Positions 1 to 11,616 of a DNA stretch of 42,500 nucleotides are shown one piece after another. The stretch is from assembly GCA_032718475.1 (NCBI GenBank), contig JAUCBJ010002258.1, positions 1 to 42,500 of the forward strand. The letters run 5' to 3'. Origin of the DNA: Nemertoderma westbladi. Lineage: Eukaryota > Xenacoelomorpha > Nemertodermatida > Nemertodermatidae. The first letter of the stretch is position 1, and each line of letters begins with the position of its first letter. Below the pieces are notes generated by a model. The model saw only the letters and a list, made by a program, of their open reading frames with translations, did no database searches and was not told the origin of the DNA. The position numbers and the translations under genes are program-made.

Positions 1-120
1 AAGATAGCTGACAATATGTGATCCGTTCCAAAATTTGTTCGAAAATTGATAGGGTCGTAGGGTGAGCTAGTTTTATGCACGGGAACTACTGCAGCCTAAG
101 TGTATCAGGGAAAATTACAT

Positions 121-1697
121 TTAACCCTATTAGTACCGGGCTATAAAATGCTGTACAAATACCGGGAGGGGGTCATATTGACCCCCCCCCCCCCCCCCCC
201 CCCTCTAAAATCTACAAATATTTACGAAAACGTCTGATGTTTTGTTTGTACGTAGGTATCACTTGTCTGGATCCGACCGAAAAAAAAATTTTCGAAAAAA
301 TGTACTGGGGTGGTTATATTGCAGCACCAAAACTACAAGTAGTGCACAATTTTCACAAAATTTGAAAGTTACATTTTCGGCTAATTATTTTTCAATACAG
401 GTTTTCTTCTGGGGTGCAAAATACATTGGAAAATATTTAAAAATGATATGATTACTATAAATGGCCGTTTAGTCCTCTCTGCGTAGGAAAAAAAAGAAAA
501 AAAAAAGTAACCAGCACTTTTCAGGTAGAACACAAAATTTTTAATTCACTTATACGATGCTATAAATTCACATTTTCAGGTTTTCGAGGGCGCTGATTCT
601 AATGGAATACATTTCTAATATGCCAGATCATTGATACTTGTATTTTTCGGCGTAATTTGGCAAATTTTGGTGCTAGCACCAAATTTCGTACCCATCACCA
701 AAAAGTACAAGTTTGCGATGTCCAGTGCTGTTTTTATGGATTCCATCGGATTCAGGACTACATAAACCAGTATAACGCAAGAAACAAGGTGATACTATCT
801 ACTGATAAATTTGCATATTTTCCAAAATTTGGTGCTGGCACAACAATTTTCACCCACTGGCGAAAAATACGAGTTTGAGAACTCTTATGAAATTTTTACT
901 GATTCCATTGAATTCAGAACCATCACAAACCCGTATAACGCAAGAAACAAGGTGACACAATCAATTGATATATTTGATGGTTTTCAAAATTTGGTGCTAG
1001 CACCACATTTTGCACCCACATCCGAAAAATACAAGTTTGAGATGTCTAGTTCGATAGTTATTTATTCCATTGAATTCAGAACAGCCATAAACCTCTAAAA
1101 CGCAAGAAATAAATTGTCACAAGCAATTTTATCTATCGAATGAATTTTCAAAATTTCGTGCTAGCACCAAAATTTGCACACAGCACCGAAAAATACAAGT
1201 TTGATACGCTTGGTGCTACTCGTATATATTTCATCGAATCCAGAACCCCGAAAAACCCCAATTGCGTAAAAAACAAGTTTCAAACAATCAATTTACAAAA
1301 TTGACATAATTCAAAATTTGGTGCTGGCACCAAAATTTGGCACCCACCGAAAAAAACAAGTTTGAAATTTCTAAATCAATTTATATGAATTCCATCAAAT
1401 TTCTAACACCAAAAAACCGGTGTAAATCAAAAATAGAGATGTTACAATTCATATTTAATGAAATGTAATTTTCAAAAAACGTCTCAAAAAAAGTGCCAAA
1501 AGTAGGGTTAAAAAATGGTGCTATAACTCGAAAAGTACCCAATATTTTTGAAAACGGTTTTCACTACTAGGAAGACAATAGATTTTTAGGAAAAGTCATA
1601 AAATTTCAGATTCCCAACTGCGTTTGTTTCAGAATTATAATAAAAAAACCACGGGGGGGGGGGTCATATTGAACCCCCCCGGGTTTAATAGGGTTAA
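121..1697. mobile_element. Non-autonomous piggyBac-like DNA transposon (TTAA target duplication)
   Basis: The element is bounded by TTAA at 121-124 and TTAA at 1694-1697. Directly inside are inverted ends CCCTATTAGTACCGGG (125-140) and CCCGGGTTTAATAGGG (1678-1693), which match at 14 of 16 positions when one is reversed. A second subterminal inverted match follows: GGGGGTCATATTGACCCCC on the left and the TCATATTGAACCCC stretch on the right. TTAA duplication with CCC-starting ends is the known signature of the piggyBac superfamily; Kolobok also uses TTAA, so the family call is an inference. No transposase frame is present, so it would need a transposase in trans. The interior is AT-rich and mostly a 163-bp tandem array, with a 22-base C run at 182-203 and an 11-base G run at 1653-1663. 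Confidence 0.72.
640..1420. repeat. Diverged ~163-bp tandem repeat array, 5 units
   Basis: The palindromic core GGTGCTAGCACC or its close variants begins at 669, 831, 993, 1157 and 1320, giving spacings of 162, 162, 164 and 163. Each unit also holds a 'caccgaaaaatacaagtttg'-like stretch and an 'attccatcgaattcagaac'-like stretch. Units differ at many positions, so the array is old. Short open frames across it are by-products of the repeat and are not genes. A weaker trace of the pattern may extend to the left, near 320-350, but it does not hold the period. Confidence 0.85.
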
Positions 1698-1839
1698 TGT
1701 ACTCTCTCACATATTTATTGTTCGAAAATATAGAAAATAAATATATTTTTTGCAACATGATAATACAACAGGTTTATATGACTCAATGAGAAACGAACTA
1801 TATTTTATTTATATTATTTTAATTTGCTTCCTTACACAG

Positions 1840-2047
1840 GATAAGTTCTGCTGTTGTGATGATTGGAAATGATAAAAAGGCATTCAGTGGTCGAAACAAA
1901 AAGTGCTTTCAACTCCCCGATGATTTAGACAAAAAGATCATTATATTCGATTGTTACACTCCTGTTGCCGGAAGATATATCATCATTGAGAAAGAAACTG
2001 GAAATGAAATGAGTTTCTGCGAACTTAAAGTTTGGGGCTATTTCTAA
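1840..2047 (+). CDS. F-type lectin domain protein, 3'-terminal coding exon (partial)
   Basis: A pyrimidine-rich acceptor ending in ACACAG at 1834-1839 precedes an open frame that begins with one base completing a codon and ends at TAA 2045-2047. The encoded 68 residues end in a segment with a Cys (from the codon after IIIFD), then GRYIIIEKE, then SFCELKVWGY. This matches the C-terminal strand pattern of F-type lectins (fucolectin, FTP domain): Cys, Pro, GRYVTI, then LCEVEVYG, with the two Cys in the usual positions. F-type lectins are secreted or membrane-bound fucose binders, often in innate immunity. The Ca and fucose-binding loops lie in upstream exons that are not in this window. An AATAAA overlaps the stop codon (2046-2051). 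The discoidin-like fold is shared by other lectins, so the exact parent protein is uncertain. The piggyBac-like element lies about 140 bp upstream, probably in the preceding intron. Confidence 0.68.
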
Positions 2048-2753
2048 TAAAGATTAATGACACACTGGAAGGGAGTTAATGTGAATATAATTTTAAAACT
2101 AAACTTCCGACCGACGTGTGCACAATCCGTCTTGACAATCAATTAAAAAAATAAACTAATTATTGTATCTCATGCTATATATACACTATATCATCGTACA
2201 TATCTATATCTATTATCTACATATCTATAAAAGGGAAAGGCCAATGCAATTTATGTAGTTGCAATGGACATTAAGAAAATTTTTTTATATATTGACGAAA
2301 ATACACCATTCTAAATACTGTCCCATGCGCACATCTGGGGACATTAGTTTTTGTATTGTTTTTCTGTAGGCCATACGTTATGTAGTATTCTTGTATAGTT
2401 TTAAGGTTAAAATTAACATACCAAGGAGAACTCGTAGAGCACACCTAAACGGAATTCAGTAAATTGATACAACAAAACAATAAAATAATTTATCAACGTA
2501 TAAGATTAAATGAAACGATTTTCTGTGATATTGATATTGATTTATTGAGATCATAATATTAATACTGTAATACAACAATCAAATGGGTTATAACGGTAAG
2601 TATAGCTTAAAATATATTGATACTATAAATAAAATACTGTAGTTGTAGTTATGTTATGGTAGAAAACGGCAAATATGTCTCGTAGGATAGCCCCATGAGG
2701 CATAGCCTCATCTCCCAGGGGGTCCTCTAAAAAATAATGGGATAAGTACGAAA
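2048..2753. other. AT-rich intergenic stretch
   Basis: I see no gene here. It contains several AATAAA-like sites that could end the lectin transcript and a short ATGAGGC/GCCTCAT hairpin near 2694-2710. Nothing else stands out. Confidence 0.6.
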
Positions 2754-4272
2754 TGTGCACATGGATCTACTGCACGTACGATAGCAGATTGCAACATTTC
2801 ATACACCATCAACTAAAAATAATCATTAAAAATAAATATTTGGAATTGCATGCAATGTCACAATTAATTGTAGCCAATGATTGGGTAATTACGTACAAGT
2901 AAAAGGTTGGCAAAATTAAAAATAAGGATAAGTAAAATAAAAGTGGGTTAATTAAGTGGAAATTCTGATGGTGACGGATATTCACAAGGTGCTAGTCAAT
3001 AAGTGCTAGTAAAATTAAACAAATTTAAGTTTAAGTACAACATCGTTTTTTTCCAGTGCAGAGTAGTTTTAAAATATTAAAAATAATAAATTTTCATGTA
3101 TATTTCCGGGCAGATGATATAAAAAGGTTAAGTAGCAGGCATTATTTAAAAAAAAAAGCCGTATTACTAACATTATTTAAAACCAAGATCACTAAAATTA
3201 TTTTAAAAAAAGATTACAAAACACTGGTGCAATATTAGTTATTAAAAAATTATAAAAGCATAGATTATGAACATATTATAGTACGTAGGTCATGCAAGTG
3301 ATGTAAAATAAGAATATCAAATAAAATACGGGAGTTAAATATTAGTAAAATAATTAAACATACAGTACTGTAAATAAGGTACGTCAAATAATTTAGAATT
3401 ACAATCGAAATTCCAATATAAGTTGACATTAAAATATCCTTTACTTTATCACGTCATATACAGTATACACGACAACAAAATATTAAAATTAACTGATATC
3501 AATGTGGTTCATAAAGCGACTGGGTTCATTACGATAGGGAATTTCTGCTTTCATTTCCGAATTCCTCAAGGCTCTCCTATCAAATCTATCTTCTTCAAAA
3601 GTGACCATTTCTGATATATAATCTGGGGCGGAATTACTGTGAGTTTTATACATAAGTGTCAGTATTTGTTGATTAACTCTAACCGGGATTGGAAGCCAGT
3701 TAATTTGTCGGTAGTGTGAGACTTCAATATGGGATCGTGAATCGAGTGATAGGCAGTATCGCACCATCTTACGTTGCAAACATTCTAGTCTTCCTTTCCA
3801 ATGTTTAGATGCAGTGGGAAATCAAATGATACTGCAATAGTCGAGTAAAGGTTGAATCAGCGCGTTGCACAACAGTCGCTTTAGAGTGTAGTCTAGGAGA
3901 GAATTGACTCTGTAGAGGAACTTCAACCGTGAGTTTGCTTTCTTCACTATTTTCGTTATCATGGCTTCGCCATTGAGACTCTCATTGAACCAACAGCCAA
4001 GATATTTTATTTCTTCCTCATTTGGTATTGGAATCCCATTACAAGAAACTGTCAACCGATCACCATAATTAGATAGCCTTTGCCAGGTTCCAAATAATAT
4101 GGCCTTTGTTTTGCCAAAGTGCATGGTCATCCTGTTCTGGATGAACCATTCATTAAGGCTCTCTAGATTGCGTGTTAATATCTGTGATATTGTTGAGATA
4201 TTATCTCCTGAAGCAGCCTCATTTGTATCGTCTGCAAACTTGGGTGAGATGCAATTATCATCGATACTCTGG

Positions 4273-6744
4273 CAGTGCCGGATTAACCTTAGGCATATAA
4301 GGCACGTGCCTTAGGGCCAGCCGAAAATACGGGCCATTTTTTCTCAGCGAGTCATTCTTGTGAAAAAATATTTTTATCTGAAAAGTCCACATTTTTTCTC
4401 ACTAAAATTTATAGAAAACAGAGCACGAAAGTGCATCTTTCGACTACTTTCTATCCCTAAATTTCTGATATAAAGTGCAAAATTCTAGCTCAGTCGACCG
4501 ATAGGTGCTGTGTTATTAGTTAGAGACCTGATGGCAGGGAAATAATAAAACATGGGCAGTAAAACTTTAAAGTGCTAATTATGAACAATGGAGAATTTAA
4601 TTTTATTTATTTGTGAGGAATTATTTGTAGTTATTGCTCTCAAATAGGGACCTAGATGCAGCCTTAACTGCATTCCTGGCCGCTGTAGTCTGTTTGAGTC
4701 GGGACTTTTTCTGCGCCTCATGAAGCTCATTTCGGCACTTCTGAATTTTGTTGTCAGTCCAGGGGGCCCTTTTCCTGTTTCGAGGCTATACAGGAACTGT
4801 TTCTGCAGCTGCTAACTTAACTGCTTCTGTAAAGGCAGTATAGCCCTCACAGTGATCTGCCGCCTCAGAGGCAAGAGCCTCATACCTGTTGCTCAGCTGT
4901 AGTGTGAAGCTGGATCTCACACTTGGCTTGTTGCAACAGAGAGGACCAGTCATGTCGCGGTTAGGCAGATTTCGTTGTTCTGCTAGCACGCAGACTAAGT
5001 CTTACCTTGGCCACAATAAGGCGGTGATCACTGGAGAAGGGTCGAAGTGTAAATGCATTACAGTCTTGTATAGAGCTCCTGTATTTCCTACGAAACAGAA
5101 TATGGTCTATCTGGGACTTGTGACCACTGGGTCCACTATGAGTCCAGAGCTTTCCAGTTCGCTTCTTGAACTGGGTTCCAGCCGAAAACAATCCATTTCC
5201 AGAGATAAAATCCTGAAGATGGACGGAATTTCGGTTAACACTATTGCTATAGACCCAGGGCGATGTAGGTGCAATGGAGTGGAAATACTGTTCATTTGTA
5301 AATGTATGGCGTGGAGATATGGTAGTGCAAAATTATTATTATTATTTTTTTTTTTTATAAATATAGGCCTTAATAGATAAAAAAAGAAAAAAAAAGGATA
5401 AATTAATTGTAGATAGAATAGTTGGTGATAAAAAAAAGTGTCAGAATTAACTTCTTGACACAAATTTAATTTAACCGAAATTCAGATATTCTGCCCTCGT
5501 GTATTGAATTTTGCATTCGATGGCCTTTTAGGTGCAATTCCTGCAAAACCTAAAAGCATAATTGGGCAGCATAATAGAATTTGGTAAATTAAAATTAGTG
5601 ACAAAAAGTACTTTTTTCCAAGACTGTTATCTTATCGAAGAACATTACTTTCTCAGCAAGTCCAAATCTAGATCAGAAATATTATATCTTTGCACAAAGC
5701 CCACACTTTTGGTGTGTTATATTTCTCAGCAAGTCCTGTAAAGATAAGTAGGCCTACCGTGCAAAACCTACCCTACAGAATATAAATAACACATTCCCAC
5801 GATCCGATCAAAATTGGTAAATGCCTACAGGAGCCTAGTCAGCCTTAAGGGGGCCAACTCTAACCACCACAGAAATGAAATTTTCGAAAATTTGCACAAT
5901 TTTTTTCTATTTTGATAGAAGGGCTTTCATAAGGTGATATCGGTATTCAACATTGAATTATTTTTTGACCTCAAAACTGCTCTTTTCAACAACATAATAT
6001 ATTGCTGATATTTATGACTCTCTGTATACAACAACCTTTTTATCAGTTTGTCGATTTTGACTTTTTTCATCACTAAATTCCCTACTACTATTTTATTTTT
6101 TACTCAATTGCCATCAAACATATACCAAAATGTTCAGCAGCTTTAGGACTACTATCGTTGGTTTTGTAAAACATTGCCATTTGGATCTTCTGGAGCCGAT
6201 TTTGTAACAATTTTTTTTGCACCTAATTTTGAAAAAACCGACCTGCTCAAAAAGTGCCATATTTTTCGAACAAACGGTTTATGAATCTATCTATACTCAG
6301 TTTTCATACTGTAGTATATAAAAGATCACAGATCATTGTGTTAAAGTTTCAGAATAGTAGCTTTATAAATTAAACAAATAGATTTTGGGTAATGCAGTAA
6401 TGGTCCCATTAATATATTAAAAAATTAAAGCTTGAGAAATTCTACCAAAACCATTACACTTTTTATAGCAAAGGTTAATTATATGCCGTTTAGTAATGTT
6501 ACAATTCTTGATGAAAACTATTTTTACAAAGTAGGCCTACTTATTATTAAAGTACTTAGTAGTTATTTGCAGTCAGTCATCCAACGAAAATACTTTATAT
6601 TTCCTTCGCAACATTTTCACAATTTCAGTTGTTTTTAGCAGTTATTTATTTTGAAAGGGTTTGCGGAAAAATATCAATTTTCGGGCCATTTTTGGAAATT
6701 ACTAAAATGTGCCTTAGGGCCACCAGAGGCTTAATCCGGCACTG
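4273..6744. mobile_element. Non-autonomous hAT-family DNA transposon
   Basis: The left end CAGTGCCGGATTAACC (4273-) and right end GGCTTAATCCGGCACTG (-6744) are inverted repeats of about 15 bp. Subterminal GTGCCTTAGGGCC blocks lie near both ends. The 8-bp sequence TACTCTGG occurs on both sides (4265-4272 and 6745-6752). The intact LINE copy at about 9403 has this 8-mer once, so it serves as the empty site. An 8-bp target duplication and CAG-starting ends are diagnostic of hAT elements. No hAT transposase (dimerisation domain or zinc finger) is readable in the 2.47 kb. The only protein-coding trace is a LINE fragment nested inside it. Confidence 0.88.
4625..5325 (-). pseudogene. LINE endonuclease fragment nested in the hAT element
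   Basis: On the minus strand, frames at about 5325-4961 and 4989-4640 together give the C-terminal half of an apurinic-type (EEP) endonuclease. The motifs SGHKSQIDHILFRRKYRSS and FSSDHRLIVAKV are visible, the latter being the catalytic SDH. They are followed by the linker usually found before a LINE reverse transcriptase (RAPWTDNKIQKCRNELHEAQ). The reading frame changes near 4975 and a stop lies at 4786-4788. It is not part of the CR1/L2-group copies around it and resembles RTE-like or CR1-like proteins annotated as craniofacial development protein 2-like. Its own boundaries are unclear. Confidence 0.7.
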
Positions 6745-6937
6745 TACTCTGGTCAGAATCATTAGTTGTGCACTGGAATAGTAACACTCCCAGCACAGAC
6801 CCCTGTGGCACCCCATCATTTAAACGTTCAGATGAACAGACTCCATCTATAGCAACTACCTGACGTCTGTCAGACAGATATGAACTGAACCATTTCACTG
6901 TCTTCTCGCAAAACCCCATGTACAGTAACGCTTTCAA

Positions 6938-7886
6938 ATAACGTCCTATTGGATCCTAATAGGAACCTAATAGGAAATAAATAACCTTTAGGAAATCACT
7001 TGGAATTTGCCTAATGTAAGTCTACCTAGAGCGGCTAAATATCAAAGCTTAGAAGTGTCTGTCAATCAACCTCCCAGGATAGCTGAATGTAGTAAAGAGA
7101 GCCGCTTTGTCTAGTGGTTGAGTTGTATTTCCCTTCCCCTGACCTATCTTACAACAACGATACTCCCCATAGGCTAATGTTAAATATGCAAAGTACACAC
7201 TACTGGCTGTAACTCAACATCTGGACACATTAACTACCATACGGTAAAGGTATCGCCGCTTGTGTAAAATAGGCCCGCCAACACGTTTAGTGAGCCTCAA
7301 CAAGTAGTTGGGCTGCTAAAGCGTAATCTGATTATATTCGGACGTCAAACTTTTAATAATTTATTAATTAATTAAATTATTGTGCGAACTTTATAGATCT
7401 GGCAATTTTACCATTTCCATGGTATAATAAATATAATTAATATTAATAACAATATGCCAAGAGGTTAAGTTTGTTACAAACCGCCACTAAACTCATAAGG
7501 GTCTGTTAATTCCTGTAGGATGTTATGTCATTTATTTTTCGTAGTGGTAGCGATACGGATTGTGACATGTTGCGGAATCTGCTTGGGGAGTGTAATGTGC
7601 TTTGTGGGTGTAGCAAATATAGCATTCAATATTACATACATTTATTTAGTCGCCCAGTTTTAGCCCCTGTTTAATTATTAATTAAACTAATAAATGAAAA
7701 TAAACTAATATTTATTCTATTAATAATTACACAAACATTACACAAACACAAACTCTTTATTACTCTAAATATGTTCAATAGTAATAAATACACTGTGTGA
7801 TCCTACATTTATTTGTAAGTTCAATACGATTTTAAATTATTCCAGAGCCAAAAGCAGCCCACGGACGTTAACTATGTGCGGATGTG
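6938..7886. other. Intergenic stretch between the two LINE copies
   Basis: The stretch is AT-rich, with near-repeats of 'cctaataggaa' just after the LINE at 6940-6985. I see no coding frame with family resemblance. A tRNA A-box-like 'tctagtggttgag' at about 7107 has no matching B box. Confidence 0.55.
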
Positions 7887-10470
7887 TGTGCACATGGATC
7901 TACTGCACGTACGATAGCAGATTGCAACATTTCATACACCATCAACTAAAAATAATCATTAAAAATAAATATTTGGAATTGCATGCAATGTCACAATTAA
8001 TTGTAGCCAATGATTGGGTAATTACGTACAAGTAAAAGGTTGGCAAAATTAAAAATAAGGATAAGTAAAAGTAAAATAAAAGTGGGTTAATTAAGTGGAA
8101 ATTCTGATGGTGACGGATATTCACAAGGTGCTAGTCAATAAGTGCTAGTAAAATTAAACAAATTTAAGTTTAAGTACAACATCGTTTTTTTCCAGTGCAG
8201 AGTAGTTTTAAAATATTAAAAATAATAAATTTCCATGTATATTTCCGGGCAGATGATATAAAAAGGTTAAGTAGCAGGCATTATTTAAAAAAAAAGCCGT
8301 ATTACTAACATTATTTAAAACCAAGATCACTAAAATTATTTTAAAAAAAGATTACAAAACACTGGTGCAATATTAGTTATTAAAAAATTATAAAAGCATA
8401 GATTATGAACATATTATAGTACGTAGGTCATGCAAGTCATGTAAAATAAGAATATCAAATAAAATACGGGAGTTAAATATTAGTAAAATAATTAAACATA
8501 CAGTACTGTAAATAAGGTACGTCAAATAATTTAGAATTACAATCGAAATTCCAATATAAGTTGACATTAAAATATCCTTTACTTTATCACGTCATATACA
8601 GTATACACGACAACAAAATATTAAAATTAACTGATATCAATGTGGTTCATAAAGCGACTGGGTTCATTACGATAGGGAATTTCTGCTTTCATTTCCGAAT
8701 TCCTCAAGGCTCTCCTATCAAATCTATCTTCTTCAAAAGTGACCATTTCTGATATATAATCTGGGGCGGAATTACTGTGAGTTTTATACATAAGTGTCAG
8801 TATTTGTTGATTAACTCTATCCGGGATTGGAAGCCAGTTAATTTGTCGGTAGTGTGAGACTTCAATATGGGATCGTGAATCGAGTGATAGGCAGTATCGC
8901 ACCATCTTACGTTGCAAACATTCTAGTCTTCCTTTCCAATGTTTAGATGCAGTGGGAAATCAAATGATACTGCAATAGTCGAGTAAAGGTTGAATCAGCG
9001 CGTTGCACAACAGTCGCTTTAGAGTGTAGTCTAGGAGAGAATTGACTCTGTAGAGGAACTTCAACCGTGAGTTTGCTTTCTTCACTATTTTCGTTATCAT
9101 GGCTTCGCCATTGAGACTCTCATTGAACCAACAGCCAAGATATTTTATTTCTTCCTCATTTGGTATTGGAATCCCATTACAAGAAACTGTCAACCGATCA
9201 CCATAATTAGATAGCCTTTGCCAGGTTCCAAATAATATGGCCTTTGTTTTGCCAAAGTGCATGGTCATCCTGTTCTGGATGAACCATTCATTAAGGCTCT
9301 CTAGATTGCGTGTTAATATCTGTGATATTGTTGAGATATTATCTCCTGAAGCAGCCTCATTTGTATCGTCTGCAAACTTGGGTGAGATGCAATTATCATC
9401 GATACTCTGGTCAGAATCATTAGTTGTGCACTGGAATAGTAACACTCCCAGCACAGACCCCTGTGGCACCCCATCATCATTTAAACGTTCAGATGAACAG
9501 ACTCCATCTATAGCAACTACCTGACGTCTGTCAGACAGATATGAACTGAACCATTTCACTGTCTTCTCGCAAAACCCCATGTACTGTATTTTAGCTTCAT
9601 TAATATAACATTATGATCGATCGAGTCAAATGCTTTCCTTAAATCAATGGTTACCATACCTGTTAGCTGTCCTTTGTCTGCTGCTGTTCTGATAAAATTG
9701 TCCAGAAAGGTGAGGCATGTTTCGGTGGAGTAGCCCTCACGGAATCCCGATTGAAGTTTACACAGTATTTTGCTATCAACCATGTATTTATAGGATTGAT
9801 CATACATAAGTCGTTCTAGAGTTTTTGACAATATTGGTAACAGTGCTACAGGTCTATAGTTTTCCCGTCGTAAAACTGGTCCCTCTTTAAACACTGGTGT
9901 CGTTTTTGACAGTTTTAGACATGTTGGATATGTGGAGCTATCAATAGATAGGTTGGCAATATGAGCTATTGGAGAGGACAGCAATGCAGCACCATCTTTG
10001 AACAACTTAGTTGGTAGACCATCAATACCAGGCGATTTTGTTGTATCAAGTTTGGATAAAATATTATACACATCGGATTCCGATACAGTAGACAGTGTAA
10101 ACGAGTCTAACTTGACACCCTTTTTCCTGTAATATTCCTCTACAGCAGATTCTCCATATCGACCACTTGGGGGTGGTAATTGATCTGCCATTTTCTTTGC
10201 CACTGTCGTGTAATATTCGTTGAACTCTTCTGCTATCTGCTGTTTATCAGTAATAACTACTGTATTTCCTTTACTATACCATTATCTTCAATGATCTTGC
10301 TTATTGCGTTTAGTTTGTTTGAGTTGCTTTTCCGAGATGGTGCACCAATGGATTTTAATGTTTTCCATAATTGTTTTGGATTTGCGCGGTAATTCTCTAT
10401 TGTTGTTTTGATGTATGTATACTTTGATACTCGTATTGCCTGCATTGTTATATGGTACTGCAATATGGTA
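7887..10470 (-). mobile_element. CR1/L2-group LINE, copy 2 (longer, 5'-truncated)
   Basis: This is a minus-strand LINE with 3' end at about 7887 and 5' truncation at about 10470. It carries the 3' untranslated region, the RT C-terminal region, the RT core and the start of the linker upstream of the RT. It has no insertion at the hAT site of copy 1. The right boundary is set by the loss of coding resemblance after the segment with NPKQLWKTLKSIGAPS. I found no clear target-site duplication, which is common for this group. Confidence 0.85.
8627..10463 (-). pseudogene. LINE reverse transcriptase, copy 2 (frameshifted)
   Basis: Three minus-strand frames in sequence cover the RT. 10463-10257 encodes the pre-RT linker. 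10203-9556 holds the fingers and first palm motifs: SPGIDGLPTKLFKDG, then ENYRPVALLPILSKTLERL, QSGFREGYSTETCL, and VTIDLRKAFDSIDH with the motif A aspartate. 9580-8960 holds VPQGSVLG and the catalytic FADD box at residues 69-72 of that segment. 8917-8627 is the C-terminal region. Frameshifts occur near 10260 and 9580, and a TGA stop at 8957-8959 is shared with copy 1. The order and motifs fit the CR1/L2 group. The endonuclease is missing. Confidence 0.88.
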
Positions 10471-11616
10471 AACTAAATAGAATGTACATTATTTTGTCAA
10501 TAGATACAATTTTATTTAATTAAATATAAAAGGCACTAAAGAATTAGAAAATAAATAAATTTAAGCTTAAACTTTAAGAAAAAAAAAGCTACTGGCTACT
10601 GACTACTGACTACCTCTTATTTGACTCTCATTGGTTCGTTCTGTTGACTCACCTGTCCCTGTTGCGTTGTATTGTTGAAATAAGTACCGGTTTCCTGTCT
10701 AAAGTAGCTGGTTCAGTTAATATCCTGACCGGATACTAAATGTATCACATATCTATTGTACAGTAGAGTTCATGTGTACTACGCTGAAAAAACAAACTAC
10801 CGTTCAAAAGTTTAAATAGCGTTTATGGACAATTCCAAGTGTGGCTTATTCGCCGAGTCGAAGATCAGCGTTTTTCTAAATAATCCGTAACAAATGACCT
10901 GGATCCCGGTTTGCATATTGTGGTGTCGTTTCAGTCTATTTTAACATATTATTAACTTAATTTCGCGAATATTTAATGTCGATATGATATTCACCATTTA
11001 AGCAAGGTAGCTTTTAAAGGAAAGTATCCAGTCATAATGGCAGGCTTTTCTAACCAAAACAAAATTGTTGAACACAGTTTAGAGTAAGTACAGTACAATT
11101 TGTAATAATAATACAATATTAATTTAACATTAACCCTATGGGAAGACTGAAACGACACCCCAATTGGCAATTTACGACCGGGTTACGGTTTTTTCATTAG
11201 TATGAAATTTGATCTCCCTACCCTCACTGCGTCACAACTCCTTAAATGATATAATATCAGCTTAAAAACTAATATAGAGAATTGGTAATAACTGTAAATT
11301 CATTCCTTCCATCGAATCTGGTAACTAATTACAAATATTTATGGCAATTAGTGTTAATTAAGGTGTTTAATTAGGGGATACCCCATTTTTCAATTACTTA
11401 TATCCTAATGTATTTTGCAATAAAACAATGTGGGGTTATCAAAATTTATTTTTTGATTTCTAGGTTAAAAATGGGATATAACAGTAAAATGTTTCATGAT
11501 ACCATAATATTATCCGGGGGAGGGGGGGGGGGGGGTATTTGTTTCGTACCTCAACACTGGGGAAGGTAGTTTGACATACAGTACCTCGTCAGTGGGGGGT
11601 GTAGTAGGACATATTA
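10471..11616. other. Intergenic stretch with a copy of a satellite tail motif
   Basis: No convincing gene. At about 10573-10615 a block reading AAAAAAAGCTACTGGCTACT is the reverse complement of the CAGTAGCC microsatellite and T-run at about 37373-37418. A G-rich run sits at 11516-11536. A short ATG frame at 11037 ends in a donor-like GTAAGT at 11084, but it matches nothing I know. Confidence 0.5.

Larger units (their letters stand above)
2754..6923 (-). mobile_element. CR1/L2-group LINE, copy 1 (5'-truncated, split by hAT element)
   Basis: The minus-strand 3' end is at about 2754 and the 5' truncation is at about 6923; the hAT at 4273-6744 interrupts it. Outside the hAT the sequence is nearly identical to the second copy at 7887-10470, with only scattered substitutions and small indels such as 6 bp near 2935. 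The two copies share the same 3' end but stop at different 5' points. That is expected for separate target-primed retrotransposition events rather than a block duplication. About 735 bp at the 3' end appear to be untranslated. Confidence 0.85.
3489..6937 (-). pseudogene. LINE reverse transcriptase remnant, copy 1
   Basis: Read on the minus strand, the piece at 6753-6937 encodes the end of the RT palm region (GFCEKTVKWFSSYLSDRR, then VPQGSVLG). The piece at 3489-4272 encodes the thumb and C-terminal part, including the motif LGCWFNESLN and a tail ending NHIDIS. A TGA stop interrupts the C-terminal region at the same place as in copy 2, after LLDYCSII. The N-terminal RT, the linker and the endonuclease are missing through 5' truncation. 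The hAT insertion cuts the frame at 4273. It cannot encode a working enzyme. Confidence 0.8.

Noticed and set aside
657-1098. Two overlapping plus-strand open frames of 73 and 95 codons
   Set aside because: They are products of the 163-bp tandem repeat; the same peptide-like pattern shifts frame between units and matches no protein.
4325-6720. hAT transposase inside the 2.47-kb hAT element
   Set aside because: No frame on either strand shows hAT transposase motifs; the only coding trace is a LINE endonuclease fragment.
7100-7140. tRNA A-box-like sequence 'tctagtggttgagt'
   Set aside because: No B box at the right distance and no foldable cloverleaf.
11037-11083. Possible first coding exon (MAGFSNQNKIVEHSL) with a GTAAGT donor
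   Set aside because: Only 15 codons, no family match, and no following exon that I could link to it.
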